DNA from: Corynebacterium qintianiae
GTDB lineage: Bacteria; Actinomycetota; Actinomycetes; Mycobacteriales; Mycobacteriaceae
Assembly (NCBI RefSeq): GCF_011038645.2
Contig: NZ_CP064955.1
Location: 248,001-312,000, forward strand
DNA: 64,000 nt
Reading direction: 5' to 3'
Positions 9,594-17,458 of this stretch are shown here, piece after piece. How positions within the stretch are numbered: the first letter of the stretch is position 1; each line of letters begins with the position of its first letter. The notes below the pieces were generated by a model that worked only from the letters and a program-made list of their open reading frames with translations, was not told the DNA's origin and ran no database searches. A program made the position numbers and the translations under genes.

Positions 9594-9790
9594 AAACCGC
9601 AGGAACTCTGCAGCGGCGGAGTCAGCTCCCGCTTCTCGACGGCTCGGGCAGCGCGTCGGTAGTAAACCGCAGGAACTCTGCAGCGGCGGAGTCAGCTCCC
9701 GCTTCTCGACGGCTCGGGCAGCGCGTCGGTAGTAAACCGCAGGAACTCTGCAGCGGCGGAGTGGGTGTTCGCTTTTCGACGCCGTGCGGG
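9594..9790 (+). repeat. Tandem repeat array, 70-bp period, three units
   Basis: Units begin at 9594, 9664 and 9734 with AAACCGCAGGAACTC. The first two 70-bp units are identical. The third keeps the first 29 bases exactly and then diverges. The 29-bp core contains a PstI-type CTGCAG and short inverted arms (CCGC/GCGG, ACTC/GAGT). The same core appears once more at 42389-42417. Open frames on the minus strand across this array (peptide SAAAEFLRF repeated) are by-products of the repeat. The spacing and lack of unique spacers rule out CRISPR. Confidence 0.95.
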
Positions 9791-9805
9791 CAGCGTAGGC
9801 CAAAA

Positions 9806-9872
9806 AGGTGTGCCCGAACACTTGACATCGAACAAACGTGCCACTAACTTGGAAGGTGAGGTGTTCGAACAC
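9806..9872 (+). promoter_or_regulatory. Promoter and operator-like palindromes of the HNH gene
   Basis: A near-consensus promoter is visible: TTGACA at 9822-9827, a 17-base spacer, and TAACTT at 9845-9850. Downstream lies a perfect 12-bp palindrome GTGTTCGAACAC (9861-9872). Upstream of the -35 lies a related word, AGGTGTGCCCGAACAC (9806-9821), equal to AGGTGTTCGAACAC with two extra bases. A site on each side of the promoter suggests repression by looping or autoregulation. This is an inference. Confidence 0.65.
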
Positions 9873-9885
9873 AGTTTTGGGGGAC

Positions 9886-11277
9886 ATGATGACGACGACA
9901 CTCGACCACACAACCGACCGTATCTACACCTACACTTACGCAGGTCAAGAGAGCGATATTGTCCAGCGTATACGCTCATGCCAAATATGGGCCGTGCAGT
10001 CACCCGCCGAAATGCTCATTGCACTATCCGAGTTTGACTACCTTCGACTCGCAGAAACATTCGGGGAATCTAGCACCGCCGGTTGGCTCGCCCGCGAGAC
10101 CCGCATCGCACCGTCAACAGCCTTCGAATACGTCGGGGTAGCACGCCAACTGCCCGACTTCCCCCTGTTGACCGAGGCGTTTCGCGACGGTGCGATTTCC
10201 TACTCCACGATTCGCTACCTGTTGAAATACCTCACAGCTGAGAACGAAGCTGACCTTGTCGCTCTCGCGCGGAAACTCTGTTTTACCGAACTGAAAAAAG
10301 CCCTCGCCGGCATCGAACGCACCGGCATAGACACCGTCGAGAACGACTACCACCACGACGTTCGCGTAACCGACAACGGAGACGTGGTCATCACCGCCCG
10401 GCTCAACCCCGTCGACGGGGCGGCGTATCCCACGGCGCTAAAGATCGCCCAACTAGCCAACTACGGCCTCGACGACATCACCGGAGACGATCTCGCTGAC
10501 GACGAGACAATCGACGATGTCCTCGACGACTTACTCGCCGACAAACAGTCCCAACCCGAGCAACCCCCGGGTGAAGAAATCGAACCCGACTCCCAGCACA
10601 CCCGCCCGAACCTTACCCAGCAGCTCAGCCGCGGCGTTTCGCGTTTCGGCCCGCCCGTCAAGGCCGACATGTACGCTGCGCTGTTGTCGATGGTGCACAT
10701 GGTGCGCACAAACCCGGTCAGTGACCTGCGGGTGCCGGGAGCGCACGTCAACATCATGATGACAACCAACGGGCGTGCCTGGCTGCCCGGCAACGTCGCC
10801 GCACCGTCGAAGATGCTGGAAAACTACGTCAACAACGCGTTCGTGCGGCTGCACCTGCTCGACCAAAACGGGTTAAGCGTGCACGTGGGGCGCAAACGCC
10901 GCTTCGTCACCGACGGTCAACTCGCCGCCTTGCTGGCCACCTGGGGCTACGAGTGCGCCATGCCAGGATGCAACCACACCCGGTTTACAGAAGTCCACCA
11001 CATCACCGAATGGTCCGAAGGAGGCGCCACTGACCTCGACAACCTGATCCCACTGTGCTCCGCCTGCCACTCCAGGATAAGCAACGGGCTCGTGCACATC
11101 ACCACCAACGGGCGCGACATCGAATTCAGATTCCTCGGCGGACGCCGATACATCTCCCACGCCCACCAGCTCCCCGAACCCGCCGAACCCTACACCGGAC
11201 CCCTCAAACCCCACCCACCTCAACACCGCGCCAACAACTTCAACGACCCCGAAGAACCCGACGTGTTCGCCGACTAA
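9886..11277 (+). CDS. DUF222/HNH endonuclease domain protein (13E12 repeat family)
   Basis: A 463-residue protein. The N-terminal two thirds match the DUF222 helical domain (GWLARETRIAPSTAFEYVGVARQLPDFPLLTEAFRDGAISYSTIRYLLK). A middle acidic/Gln-Pro-rich linker follows (about residues 205-260). The C terminus has an HNH nuclease with Cys357 (CAMPGC), His371-His372 (EVHHI), the Asn-containing DLDNLIPLCSACHS segment and Cys391/Cys394/His395. Such genes occur in multiple copies in corynebacteria and mycobacteria and are suspected mobile or selfish elements. The ATG at 9886 is chosen because it follows the GGGGGAC stretch and lies downstream of the promoter. A longer frame to 9838 would cross the -10 region. 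Its end overlaps convergent menA by four bases. Confidence 0.88.
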   Translation: MMTTTLDHTTDRIYTYTYAGQESDIVQRIRSCQIWAVQSPAEMLIALSEFDYLRLAETFGESSTAGWLARETRIAPSTAFEYVGVARQLPDFPLLTEAFRDGAISYSTIRYLLKYLTAENEADLVALARKLCFTELKKALAGIERTGIDTVENDYHHDVRVTDNGDVVITARLNPVDGAAYPTALKIAQLANYGLDDITGDDLADDETIDDVLDDLLADKQSQPEQPPGEEIEPDSQHTRPNLTQQLSRGVSRFGPPVKADMYAALLSMVHMVRTNPVSDLRVPGAHVNIMMTTNGRAWLPGNVAAPSKMLENYVNNAFVRLHLLDQNGLSVHVGRKRRFVTDGQLAALLATWGYECAMPGCNHTRFTEVHHITEWSEGGATDLDNLIPLCSACHSRISNGLVHITTNGRDIEFRFLGGRRYISHAHQLPEPAEPYTGPLKPHPPQHRANNFNDPEEPDVFAD

Positions 11278-12215
11278 CGGGGGCCAGCCAGCGGCGCGTA
11301 ACTGAACAACATGGACCCGCCCCATGCCAACGCAAGTGCGGTGACAACAGCCCACGTCAGCATCGCTTTGCCGTTCAGCCCGAGCACGGGGATGAGCTCG
11401 GGGCCCCGCGCCCCGCGCATCACCTTGAGTGTGGACGCGACCGCGAGGGGGAGGGCGACGAGTGCAATCAGGACTGGAAGATAGGCGATTGCGAGGACGA
11501 AACTTGCCGCGAAGGGGGTGAGGGTGAGGAACGTGAAAACGCGGCGAGCGCGGACGTCGCCCAGCCGCACCGCGAGTGTGTTCTTGCCGGCGACCGCATC
11601 GGTGGGGATGTCGCGGATGTTGTTAGCCAGGTTCACGGCGGCCGAGATGGAGCCGATAGCGACAGCGATAAGGAACCCTACCCAGGTCACGGATCCGGAC
11701 TGGGTAAACTCCGTGCCCATTACCGCGACAAGGCCGAAGAAGATGAACACAGCGACCTCACCGAGGCCCTGGTAGCCGTAAGGATTCTTCCCGCCGGTGT
11801 AGAACCAGGCAGCGGCGATGCAGAGCGCCCCCACGAGCACGAGCCACCACGCCGACATCACTGCGAGGATCACCCCCGCAGCCGCTGCGACAAAAAAGGA
11901 GACGAATGCAGCGCTCTTGACGCGCTCGGGTGGCACAGACCCGGAGGCGGTGAGCCGGGCGGGGCCGGTCCGGTCGTCGTCGGTGCCGCGGATGCCGTCC
12001 GAGTAGTCGTTGGCGTAGTTCACTCCCACGATCAGGGCCCACGAGACGATGAGCGCGAGAAGGGCGCGACCAAGGTGCGCGCCGCCGTGGAATGCGGCGG
12101 CACCCGTACCCGCGACAACCGGAGCGAATGCGTTGGCCCAGGTATGGGGTCGGGCGGCCTGCCACCAGTCCCGCACGGTAGCGGAATGATTAGGAGCGGT
12201 CATGGCCTCCATCAT
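11274..12215 (-). CDS. menA: 1,4-dihydroxy-2-naphthoate polyprenyltransferase
   Basis: A 313-residue UbiA-superfamily membrane enzyme that joins the polyprenyl chain to 1,4-dihydroxy-2-naphthoate, giving demethylmenaquinone. The first Asp-rich motif is NYANDYSDGIRGTD near residue 70 and the second is NNIRDIPTDAVAGK near 195. Around eight to nine hydrophobic helices are evident. The N-terminal RPHTWANAFAPVVAGT is typical of MenA. Starts at 12215, 12212 or 12203 are possible; ribosome-binding signals do not decide. It lies divergent to the glycosyltransferase gene. Confidence 0.93.
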   Translation of the reverse strand: MMEAMTAPNHSATVRDWWQAARPHTWANAFAPVVAGTGAAAFHGGAHLGRALLALIVSWALIVGVNYANDYSDGIRGTDDDRTGPARLTASGSVPPERVKSAAFVSFFVAAAAGVILAVMSAWWLVLVGALCIAAAWFYTGGKNPYGYQGLGEVAVFIFFGLVAVMGTEFTQSGSVTWVGFLIAVAIGSISAAVNLANNIRDIPTDAVAGKNTLAVRLGDVRARRVFTFLTLTPFAASFVLAIAYLPVLIALVALPLAVASTLKVMRGARGPELIPVLGLNGKAMLTWAVVTALALAWGGSMLFSYAPLAGPR

Positions 12216-12263
12216 GCCCGTCGAGGGGGACGGGGGCCGTCATTAGTACTAAAGTTGGCCGTC

Positions 12264-13118
12264 ATGTGGATTGACTACGCCGCTCGCCAGGCACTCAGCT
12301 CGGTGGGGGCCTTCGTGCGTGCGCCGCGGCTAAAGTTCGCGGCTAACGCTTCGTCGCTGTCTTTCCCTCAGGAGGGTGACACCGTCGTGTCCTTGACTAC
12401 CCACGGCGACCGCATGTCTGCTTCGGTGGCTTCGATTGCGTCGCTCCTGATGGGCACGGAGCTTCTTCCAGTGTTCCTCTGGTTGGATCGGGTCGACTTC
12501 GAGTCGGAATGGCCGGAGGGGTTGCGGGGGCTGGTTGATCGGGGACTTCAGGTTCGTTGCTCGGACGGTGCTTTTGGTCCACACACGAAGTATTTTGGCA
12601 CTTTCGCCCAGTTCGCCGGGACCGACACGCGTGTAATTACGGTCGACGACGACATGATGTACCCGCGCTGGTTCGCCCAAAAACTTCTCAACGCCTCTGA
12701 CGCCGATCCCGGCCTCATCGTGGCGTACCGCGCCCACGAGATCACGTTCCGCGGTGACCAGCTCGACCTCTACCGGCGGTGGAAGGCGGTGTACACGACC
12801 GCGCCGTCGCACCGCCACTTCGCCACGGGTGTCTCCGGCGTGGCATACCCGCCGTCGATGGTGGAGTACGTTGCGCGCCAGGGCACCGGGTTTATCGGTC
12901 ACGCGCCGAAGGCCGACGACGTGTGGCTCAATGCGTGCGCGCTGCGCTCTAACCATATGGTGCGCCAGGTTTTCCCGCACCCGCGTGAGTTTTCGATTGT
13001 GCCGGGTTCCCAGCGCACGGCCCTTGTGCGGGGAAACCTCGGCGGCGGGGGAAATGACGTGCAGATTGCGGCGACGTACACCCACGAAGACGTCGCCAGG
13101 CTGCTGCGTGCGGATTAG
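12264..13118 (+). CDS. Putative glycosyltransferase
   Basis: A 284-residue protein. It has an N-terminal VVSLTTHGDRMSASVASIASLL segment and a DDD motif (residues 128-130, VITVDDDMMYPRWF) that resembles the metal- and nucleotide-sugar-binding DXD of GT-A enzymes. The later GFIGHAPKADDVWLNACALR looks like the acceptor region. No signal peptide is seen. Homologous genes next to menA occur in other corynebacteria, as far as I recall. The ATG at 12264 is the only sensible start after menA's divergent start. It overlaps the following FAD enzyme by 11 bases, so the two are translationally coupled. The substrate is unknown. Confidence 0.7.
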   Translation: MWIDYAARQALSSVGAFVRAPRLKFAANASSLSFPQEGDTVVSLTTHGDRMSASVASIASLLMGTELLPVFLWLDRVDFESEWPEGLRGLVDRGLQVRCSDGAFGPHTKYFGTFAQFAGTDTRVITVDDDMMYPRWFAQKLLNASDADPGLIVAYRAHEITFRGDQLDLYRRWKAVYTTAPSHRHFATGVSGVAYPPSMVEYVARQGTGFIGHAPKADDVWLNACALRSNHMVRQVFPHPREFSIVPGSQRTALVRGNLGGGGNDVQIAATYTHEDVARLLRAD

Positions 13119-14370
13119 ACACGAAGCCGTCGTCGTCGGCGCCGGGATCAACGGCCTCGCCGCGGCTCTGCGGCTAGCCGAGGCCGGCTGGCGCGTGGAG
13201 GTTCTCGAGCGCGAGGATAGCGTCGGCGGAAAGTGCCGCTCGGCCGAGTTTTTCCCCGGCACGGTCAGTGACTTGGGTGCGGCTGCCTTCCCCTTCGGTG
13301 CCGAGACGCTCCGTGGCGAGTGGTTGCGGCCGCCACGTCCGGTCGCGCACCCGTTGGAGAGGAGCACCGCGCTTATCGACGCCCTCTCCACCGACCAGGA
13401 CTCGTGGAACGCCCTCCACCTCCCAGTGGTGAACGAGATTGACAAGCATCTCAAGAACATCCTCGGCCCCACGATGCTGCGCGTCCCGCCGCATCCGCTG
13501 GCGATGGCGCGCTTCGGGTTGCGCGGCGCGCTGCCCGCGACGTCGCTAGGTAACTTTCTCTTCCGCACCGAGGAGGCGAAAGCGCTGCTGGTGGGTAACG
13601 CGGTGCATTCGTTTACGTCGCCGCGCCGGCCGTTGACGGCTGCGTTCGGCGTGTTGTTCGGGGCGTTGGCGCACGCCAACGGCTGGCCTGTGGCGCGCGG
13701 CGGGGCTCAGTCGGTGGCGGACGCGCTGGCCGAAGAAGCCCAGGCGGCGGGTGTGGTGGTCCGCACCGGCGTTGAGGCGGACGCCCTTCCCAAGGCTGAC
13801 GCGGTGGTGCTCAACATGACGGCCAACGAGGCACGACGTTTCGGTGCTCGGCCGATGACGCCGGGGCCCGGGGTGTTCAAGGTCGACTTCCTGCTCAAAG
13901 AGCCCGTGCCCTGGCGCGACCCGCGGGTTGGTGAGGCGGGAACGGTACACGTCGGTGGGGCCGCTGCCGAGATTGTCTACGCCGAGGAGCAGGTCGAACG
14001 GGGTCGTATGCCGAACCGGCCGTTTGTCATGGTGTGCCAGCAGTTCGCCGCCGACCCGGCGCGGGGAAAGGTGCTGTGGACCTACGCGCACGTGCCGCAC
14101 CGCTACGACGGGGATGCCACTGGGCACATCGTCCGGCAGATCGAGCGCTTCGCTCCGGGGTTCCGGGAGGTGGTCGATGACACCCACGTTACCGGCTACA
14201 TCGAGGACATCGCGGGTGGGAAAATGAACGCCCGCCAGCTCATCTTCCGCCACCCGCACCGGGTGCGGGCGGGCGTCTACCTGGCCAGCGGCTCCACCGC
14301 GCCGGGAGCGGGTGTCCACGGCATGGCCGGGGTGTGGGCGGCGGAGGCAGCTATGAAAAGAGCTCAGTGA
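13108..14370 (+). CDS. FAD-dependent amine oxidase/phytoene-desaturase-like oxidoreductase
   Basis: A 420-residue protein starting with a Rossmann FAD motif, VVVGAGINGLAAALRLAEAGW, followed by VEVLEREDSVGGKC. The GTG at 13108 is used because it puts the dinucleotide fold right at the N terminus. Upstream frame belongs to the overlapping gene. The C-terminal GSTAPGAGVHGMAGVWAAEAA matches the closing FAD-contact segment of the carotenoid desaturase/NAD(P)-binding family. Substrate unknown. Coupling to the glycosyltransferase suggests a shared lipid or glycolipid pathway. It converges on menE with a 20-base overlap. Confidence 0.8.
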   Translation: MRIRHEAVVVGAGINGLAAALRLAEAGWRVEVLEREDSVGGKCRSAEFFPGTVSDLGAAAFPFGAETLRGEWLRPPRPVAHPLERSTALIDALSTDQDSWNALHLPVVNEIDKHLKNILGPTMLRVPPHPLAMARFGLRGALPATSLGNFLFRTEEAKALLVGNAVHSFTSPRRPLTAAFGVLFGALAHANGWPVARGGAQSVADALAEEAQAAGVVVRTGVEADALPKADAVVLNMTANEARRFGARPMTPGPGVFKVDFLLKEPVPWRDPRVGEAGTVHVGGAAAEIVYAEEQVERGRMPNRPFVMVCQQFAADPARGKVLWTYAHVPHRYDGDATGHIVRQIERFAPGFREVVDDTHVTGYIEDIAGGKMNARQLIFRHPHRVRAGVYLASGSTAPGAGVHGMAGVWAAEAAMKRAQ

Positions 14371-15481
14371 CGGCAGCGCGGTCCACCTTGCCGGGTCCCA
14401 GCATCGGGAGCGCCGGGACAACTTTGACTTCCTTCGGCACCTGCCAGCGGGGCAGGTCCTCGAACGCGTCCATCACATCCGGCAGCGGGGCGGATCCCGT
14501 GTAGGCGGCGCAAATGCGCTGGCCCAGGCGATCATCTGCCACGCCGACGACGCAAGCGGATACCACGCCGCCAATGCGGAGCATGAAGTTTTCCAACACC
14601 TCGGGGTGCAGTTTCAGTCCGCCCGAGTCGATGACGTTGTCGAGGCGGCCGGAGACGTTGAGGTGGGCGTCGATAAGCGAGCCAGCGTCGGAGGTCGCGA
14701 ACCATCCCGGTTCCGCGAAGGCCTCGTGGCCGGGGAAGTTGCGGTAGCCGTGCGCGATCATGGGGCCGCCGAGGTGGATGCGACCGTCCGCGATGCGGAC
14801 CTTCGCCCCCGCGATGGGGAGGCCGTTGTAGACGCAACCGCCGGAGGTTTCTGATGAACCGTAGGTGGTGACCACGTTGATGCGCAGCTTCTGCACCGAG
14901 GCAAGTAGTGCGGGGTTGGTGGCGGCTCCGCCGACGAGGACGGCGCTGAAAAGCCGCAGCGCATCGATTCCCTCGAGGGTGGAGGTGGCCTTCGCCAGCT
15001 GCATCGGTGTCAGCGAGGTGTAGCAGCGATCGCCGGTGGCTGCGATGGAGCGGGCGCGGGCCGCGAAGTCAGCGACGACGAAACCGCGCGAGAGGTCTAC
15101 AAATTCGGGCTCCACACCCGCGACCAAGCTGCGCACCAGCACTTGCAGGCCCGCAATGTAACTCGCCGGCATAGCGAGCAGCCACTGGCCCGCACCACCG
15201 AGGAATTGGTGCGCCGCGTCCGCGCTGGAGATCAAGTTTGCGGCCGTGAGCTGCGCGCCTTTCGGCGTGCCTGTCGAACCGGAGGTGGACACGACAAGCG
15301 CGATGTCGCCGCCAATCGGCTCCCCGACCCCCTGGGTGTTGCGCAGGAGGTTGGCGCGCGCCGGGTCATCGGCGGGCACGGGAAGCAGGGCGCGCTGACC
15401 GGCGAGAGCCTCCTCGAGGTCGGGCAGAATCGCCAGTGGGTCGCGCGGGTCGACGGGGAGGATCTCGAGGAGGTGGGTCAC
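14351..15481 (-). CDS. menE: o-Succinylbenzoate--CoA ligase
   Basis: A 376-residue member of the adenylate-forming superfamily, shorter than the Bacillus enzyme but normal for actinobacteria. The AMP-binding loop STSGSTGTPKGAQLT lies near residue 70. TYGSSETSGGCVYNG near 205 and SGRLDNVIDSGGLKLHPE near 280 mark the hinge. The C-terminal catalytic lysine is in MLGPGKVDR. It activates o-succinylbenzoate for ring closure by MenB, encoded just upstream on the same strand. The start is GTG at 15481. Confidence 0.92.
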   Translation of the reverse strand: MTHLLEILPVDPRDPLAILPDLEEALAGQRALLPVPADDPARANLLRNTQGVGEPIGGDIALVVSTSGSTGTPKGAQLTAANLISSADAAHQFLGGAGQWLLAMPASYIAGLQVLVRSLVAGVEPEFVDLSRGFVVADFAARARSIAATGDRCYTSLTPMQLAKATSTLEGIDALRLFSAVLVGGAATNPALLASVQKLRINVVTTYGSSETSGGCVYNGLPIAGAKVRIADGRIHLGGPMIAHGYRNFPGHEAFAEPGWFATSDAGSLIDAHLNVSGRLDNVIDSGGLKLHPEVLENFMLRIGGVVSACVVGVADDRLGQRICAAYTGSAPLPDVMDAFEDLPRWQVPKEVKVVPALPMLGPGKVDRAAVTELFS

Positions 15482-15493
15482 AGCCGGTAGACC

Positions 15494-16420
15494 CTAGTAG
15501 TAGTAGGGGAACTCGTCCCAGTTCGGGTCACGCTTCTGCAGAAAGGAGTCACGTCCCTCGACGGCTTCGTCCGTCATGTACGCCAGGCGGGTGGCCTCGC
15601 CGGCGAAAACCTGCTGGCCCATCATGCCGTCGTCGGTGAGGTTGAACGCGAACTTCAGCATGCGCTGGGCGGTGGGGGACTTGGTGTTGATCTCCCGCGC
15701 GGCCGCGATCGCCTCCTCCTCGAGTTGGCCGTGGTCGGCAACGATGTTGACCGCGCCCATGCGCTGCATATCCTCTGCGGTGTAGGTCCGGCCAAGGAAG
15801 AAGATCTCGCGCGCGAACTTCTGCCCCACCATCTTGGCCAGGTACGCTGAGCCGTAGCCGGCGTCGAAGGATCCGACGTCGGCGTCCGTCTGCTTGAAAC
15901 GCGCCTCCTGGCGTGAGGCGATGGTCAGGTCACAGACGACGTGGAGGGAGTGCCCGCCCCCGGCGGCCCAGCCGTTCACCACGGCGATGACCACCTTGGG
16001 CATGGTGCGGATCAGGCGCTGTACCTCGAGGATGTGAAGGCGCCCGCCCTCGGCCTTCACCCGAGCGGAATCCACCTCACCGGAGTCGGAGGCGTACTGG
16101 TAACCGGAGCGGCCGCGGATGCGCTGGTCGCCTCCCGAGCAAAACGCCCAACCGCCGTCCTTGTCTGAGGGCCCGTTGCCAGTGAGCAGCACCGTCCCCA
16201 CCGACGGGTCGCGCCGGGCGTGGTCGAGCGCGCGGTACAGCTCGTCGACGGTGTGCGGACGGAACGCGTTGCGCACCTCGGGGCGATCGAAGGCGATGCG
16301 CACGGTGCCGTTGGCGCGCCCGCCGCCGTTGTGGCGGTGGTAAGTGATGTCGGTGAAATCGAAACCGTCGACGACATCCCACTGCGAGGGGTCGAAGGGC
16401 TGGTCGGTGGAGTAGCTCAT
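15494..16420 (-). CDS. menB: 1,4-dihydroxy-2-naphthoyl-CoA synthase
   Basis: A 308-residue crotonase-family enzyme (Dieckmann-type ring closure of succinylbenzoyl-CoA). The N-terminal YHRHNGGGRANGTVRIAFDRPEVRNAFRP is diagnostic. The oxyanion pocket segments are GWAFCSGGDQRIRG and VNGWAAGGGHSLHVVCDLTIAS. ADVGSFDAGYGSAYLAK is also conserved. The start is the ATG at 16420; the much longer open frame to 17212 is antisense to menC. It is followed after 12 bases by menE, so menB-menE form an operon. It diverges from menC with only 16 bases between starts. Confidence 0.96.
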   Translation of the reverse strand: MSYSTDQPFDPSQWDVVDGFDFTDITYHRHNGGGRANGTVRIAFDRPEVRNAFRPHTVDELYRALDHARRDPSVGTVLLTGNGPSDKDGGWAFCSGGDQRIRGRSGYQYASDSGEVDSARVKAEGGRLHILEVQRLIRTMPKVVIAVVNGWAAGGGHSLHVVCDLTIASRQEARFKQTDADVGSFDAGYGSAYLAKMVGQKFAREIFFLGRTYTAEDMQRMGAVNIVADHGQLEEEAIAAAREINTKSPTAQRMLKFAFNLTDDGMMGQQVFAGEATRLAYMTDEAVEGRDSFLQKRDPNWDEFPYYY

Positions 16421-16436
16421 GCTTACACTTTGCCCC

Positions 16437-17381
16437 ATGACACCGAGTATCGACGACATTCTCGACCGCGCCCACGTTGTTTCTCTGCCGATGGCGGTGC
16501 GTTTCCGGGGCGTCGATACGCGTGAGGCCCTGCTTATCGACGGCCCCGCCGGCTGGGGCGAGTTCTCGCCCTTCCTCGAGTACGGCCCGGAGGAAGCCGC
16601 GCGCTGGCTCGCGGCGGGCATAGAGGCCGCGTTCGAGGGGTTACCCGCGGCGAGCGGCTGGGTGGAGGTCAACGGCACCGTCCCCGCAGTGGGCCCCGCC
16701 GAGGTGGAGAAGGTCCTCGAAAGGTTTCCTGGTGTGGGCACCTTCAAAATCAAGGTTGCGGAAAAGGGGCAGTCGCTTGACGACGACCTCGCCCGCGTGA
16801 ACGCTGTCCGCTCCCTGCGGCCCGGGGCGGTGCTCCGGGTGGATGCCAACCGGGGCTGGAGCGTGGACGAGGCCGTCGAGGCGGCGCACCGGTTGGGCGA
16901 GCTCGAGTACATCGAGCAGCCGTGTTGCACCGTGGAGGAGCTCGCCGAGGTGCGAGCGCGGGTGGCGACACCGATTGCCGCCGACGAGTCGATCCGGCGC
17001 GCCTCCGATCCACACCGGGTGGCGAAGCTCCGGGCGGCGGATGTGGCCGTTGTCAAGGCCGCGCCGCTCGGCGGCGTGCACCGGCTCCTGCGCGTCGGGG
17101 AGGAGCTGGGGCTCGACCTCACGGTCGCCAGCGCCCTAGACACCGCCGTCGGTGTGGGCGCGGGCCTCGTGGCTGCCAAGCTGACCGGTTCTCGGGCGGC
17201 GGGGTTAGCCACCCAGAGGCTGTTCGTCGAAGACGTCTGCGAACCGCGGGAGATCGTCCACGGCCAGCTTGAAGTGCGATTGGCTACCCCCGATCCGGAG
17301 CGACTGCAGGGGTTGCGTGCCCGTCCGGAAAGGAGAGAGTGGTGGTTCCGCAGGGTACGCGAGTCCTACGCCCACCTATAG
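16437..17381 (+). CDS. menC: o-Succinylbenzoate synthase
   Basis: A 314-residue enolase-superfamily enzyme that dehydrates SHCHC to o-succinylbenzoate. Catalytic features visible are the KxK-type lysine segment TFKIKVAEKG near residue 103, the metal aspartate in RVDANRGWS near 139, the glutamate in YIEQPC near 163, and the ADES segment with the third acidic ligand near 183, followed by AVVKAAPLGG with the second base lysine. The ATG at 16437 is preferred to the one at 16419, which would overlap the menB start. Because the two starts are so close, each promoter must lie inside the other gene. Confidence 0.93.
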   Translation: MTPSIDDILDRAHVVSLPMAVRFRGVDTREALLIDGPAGWGEFSPFLEYGPEEAARWLAAGIEAAFEGLPAASGWVEVNGTVPAVGPAEVEKVLERFPGVGTFKIKVAEKGQSLDDDLARVNAVRSLRPGAVLRVDANRGWSVDEAVEAAHRLGELEYIEQPCCTVEELAEVRARVATPIAADESIRRASDPHRVAKLRAADVAVVKAAPLGGVHRLLRVGEELGLDLTVASALDTAVGVGAGLVAAKLTGSRAAGLATQRLFVEDVCEPREIVHGQLEVRLATPDPERLQGLRARPERREWWFRRVRESYAHL

Positions 17382-17401
17382 GGGGGAGGGGATTCGGAGT
17401 A

Positions 17402-17421
17402 TTTATGTGAAGGAACATAAA
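17402..17421 (+). promoter_or_regulatory. Palindrome upstream of the SLC13 gene
   Basis: TTTATGT and ACATAAA form perfect 7-bp arms around a 6-base centre, about 38 bases before the GTG start at 17459. It contains TGTGA followed by ACATA, which only partly resembles a CRP/GlxR site (TGTGA-N6-TCACA). It is more likely the operator of another regulator. The site lies in the only 77-base gap before the carrier gene. Confidence 0.5.
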
Positions 17422-17458
17422 CTGTGATGGCCATTACCTGAGAACTTAAGGAACGCCC

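Noticed and set aside
9594..9790. Possible CRISPR array
   Set aside because: The repeats are directly tandem 70-bp units, not short repeats with unique spacers, and there are no cas genes.
9861..9872. LexA (SOS) box
   Set aside because: The palindrome has GTTCGAAC, the arms in the order opposite to the actinobacterial LexA site (CGAAC-N4-GTTCG), so it is reported only as an unnamed operator.
9429..9911. Minus-strand open frames across the tandem repeats (peptide SAAAEFLRF repeated)
   Set aside because: They exist only because the 70-bp units keep a frame open. There is no ribosome-binding site, and they run antisense through the HNH promoter.
16421..17212. Extension of MenB beyond its ATG
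   Set aside because: It would be antisense to menC and is Ser/Arg/Ala-rich non-protein-like sequence; MenB starts normally at 16420.
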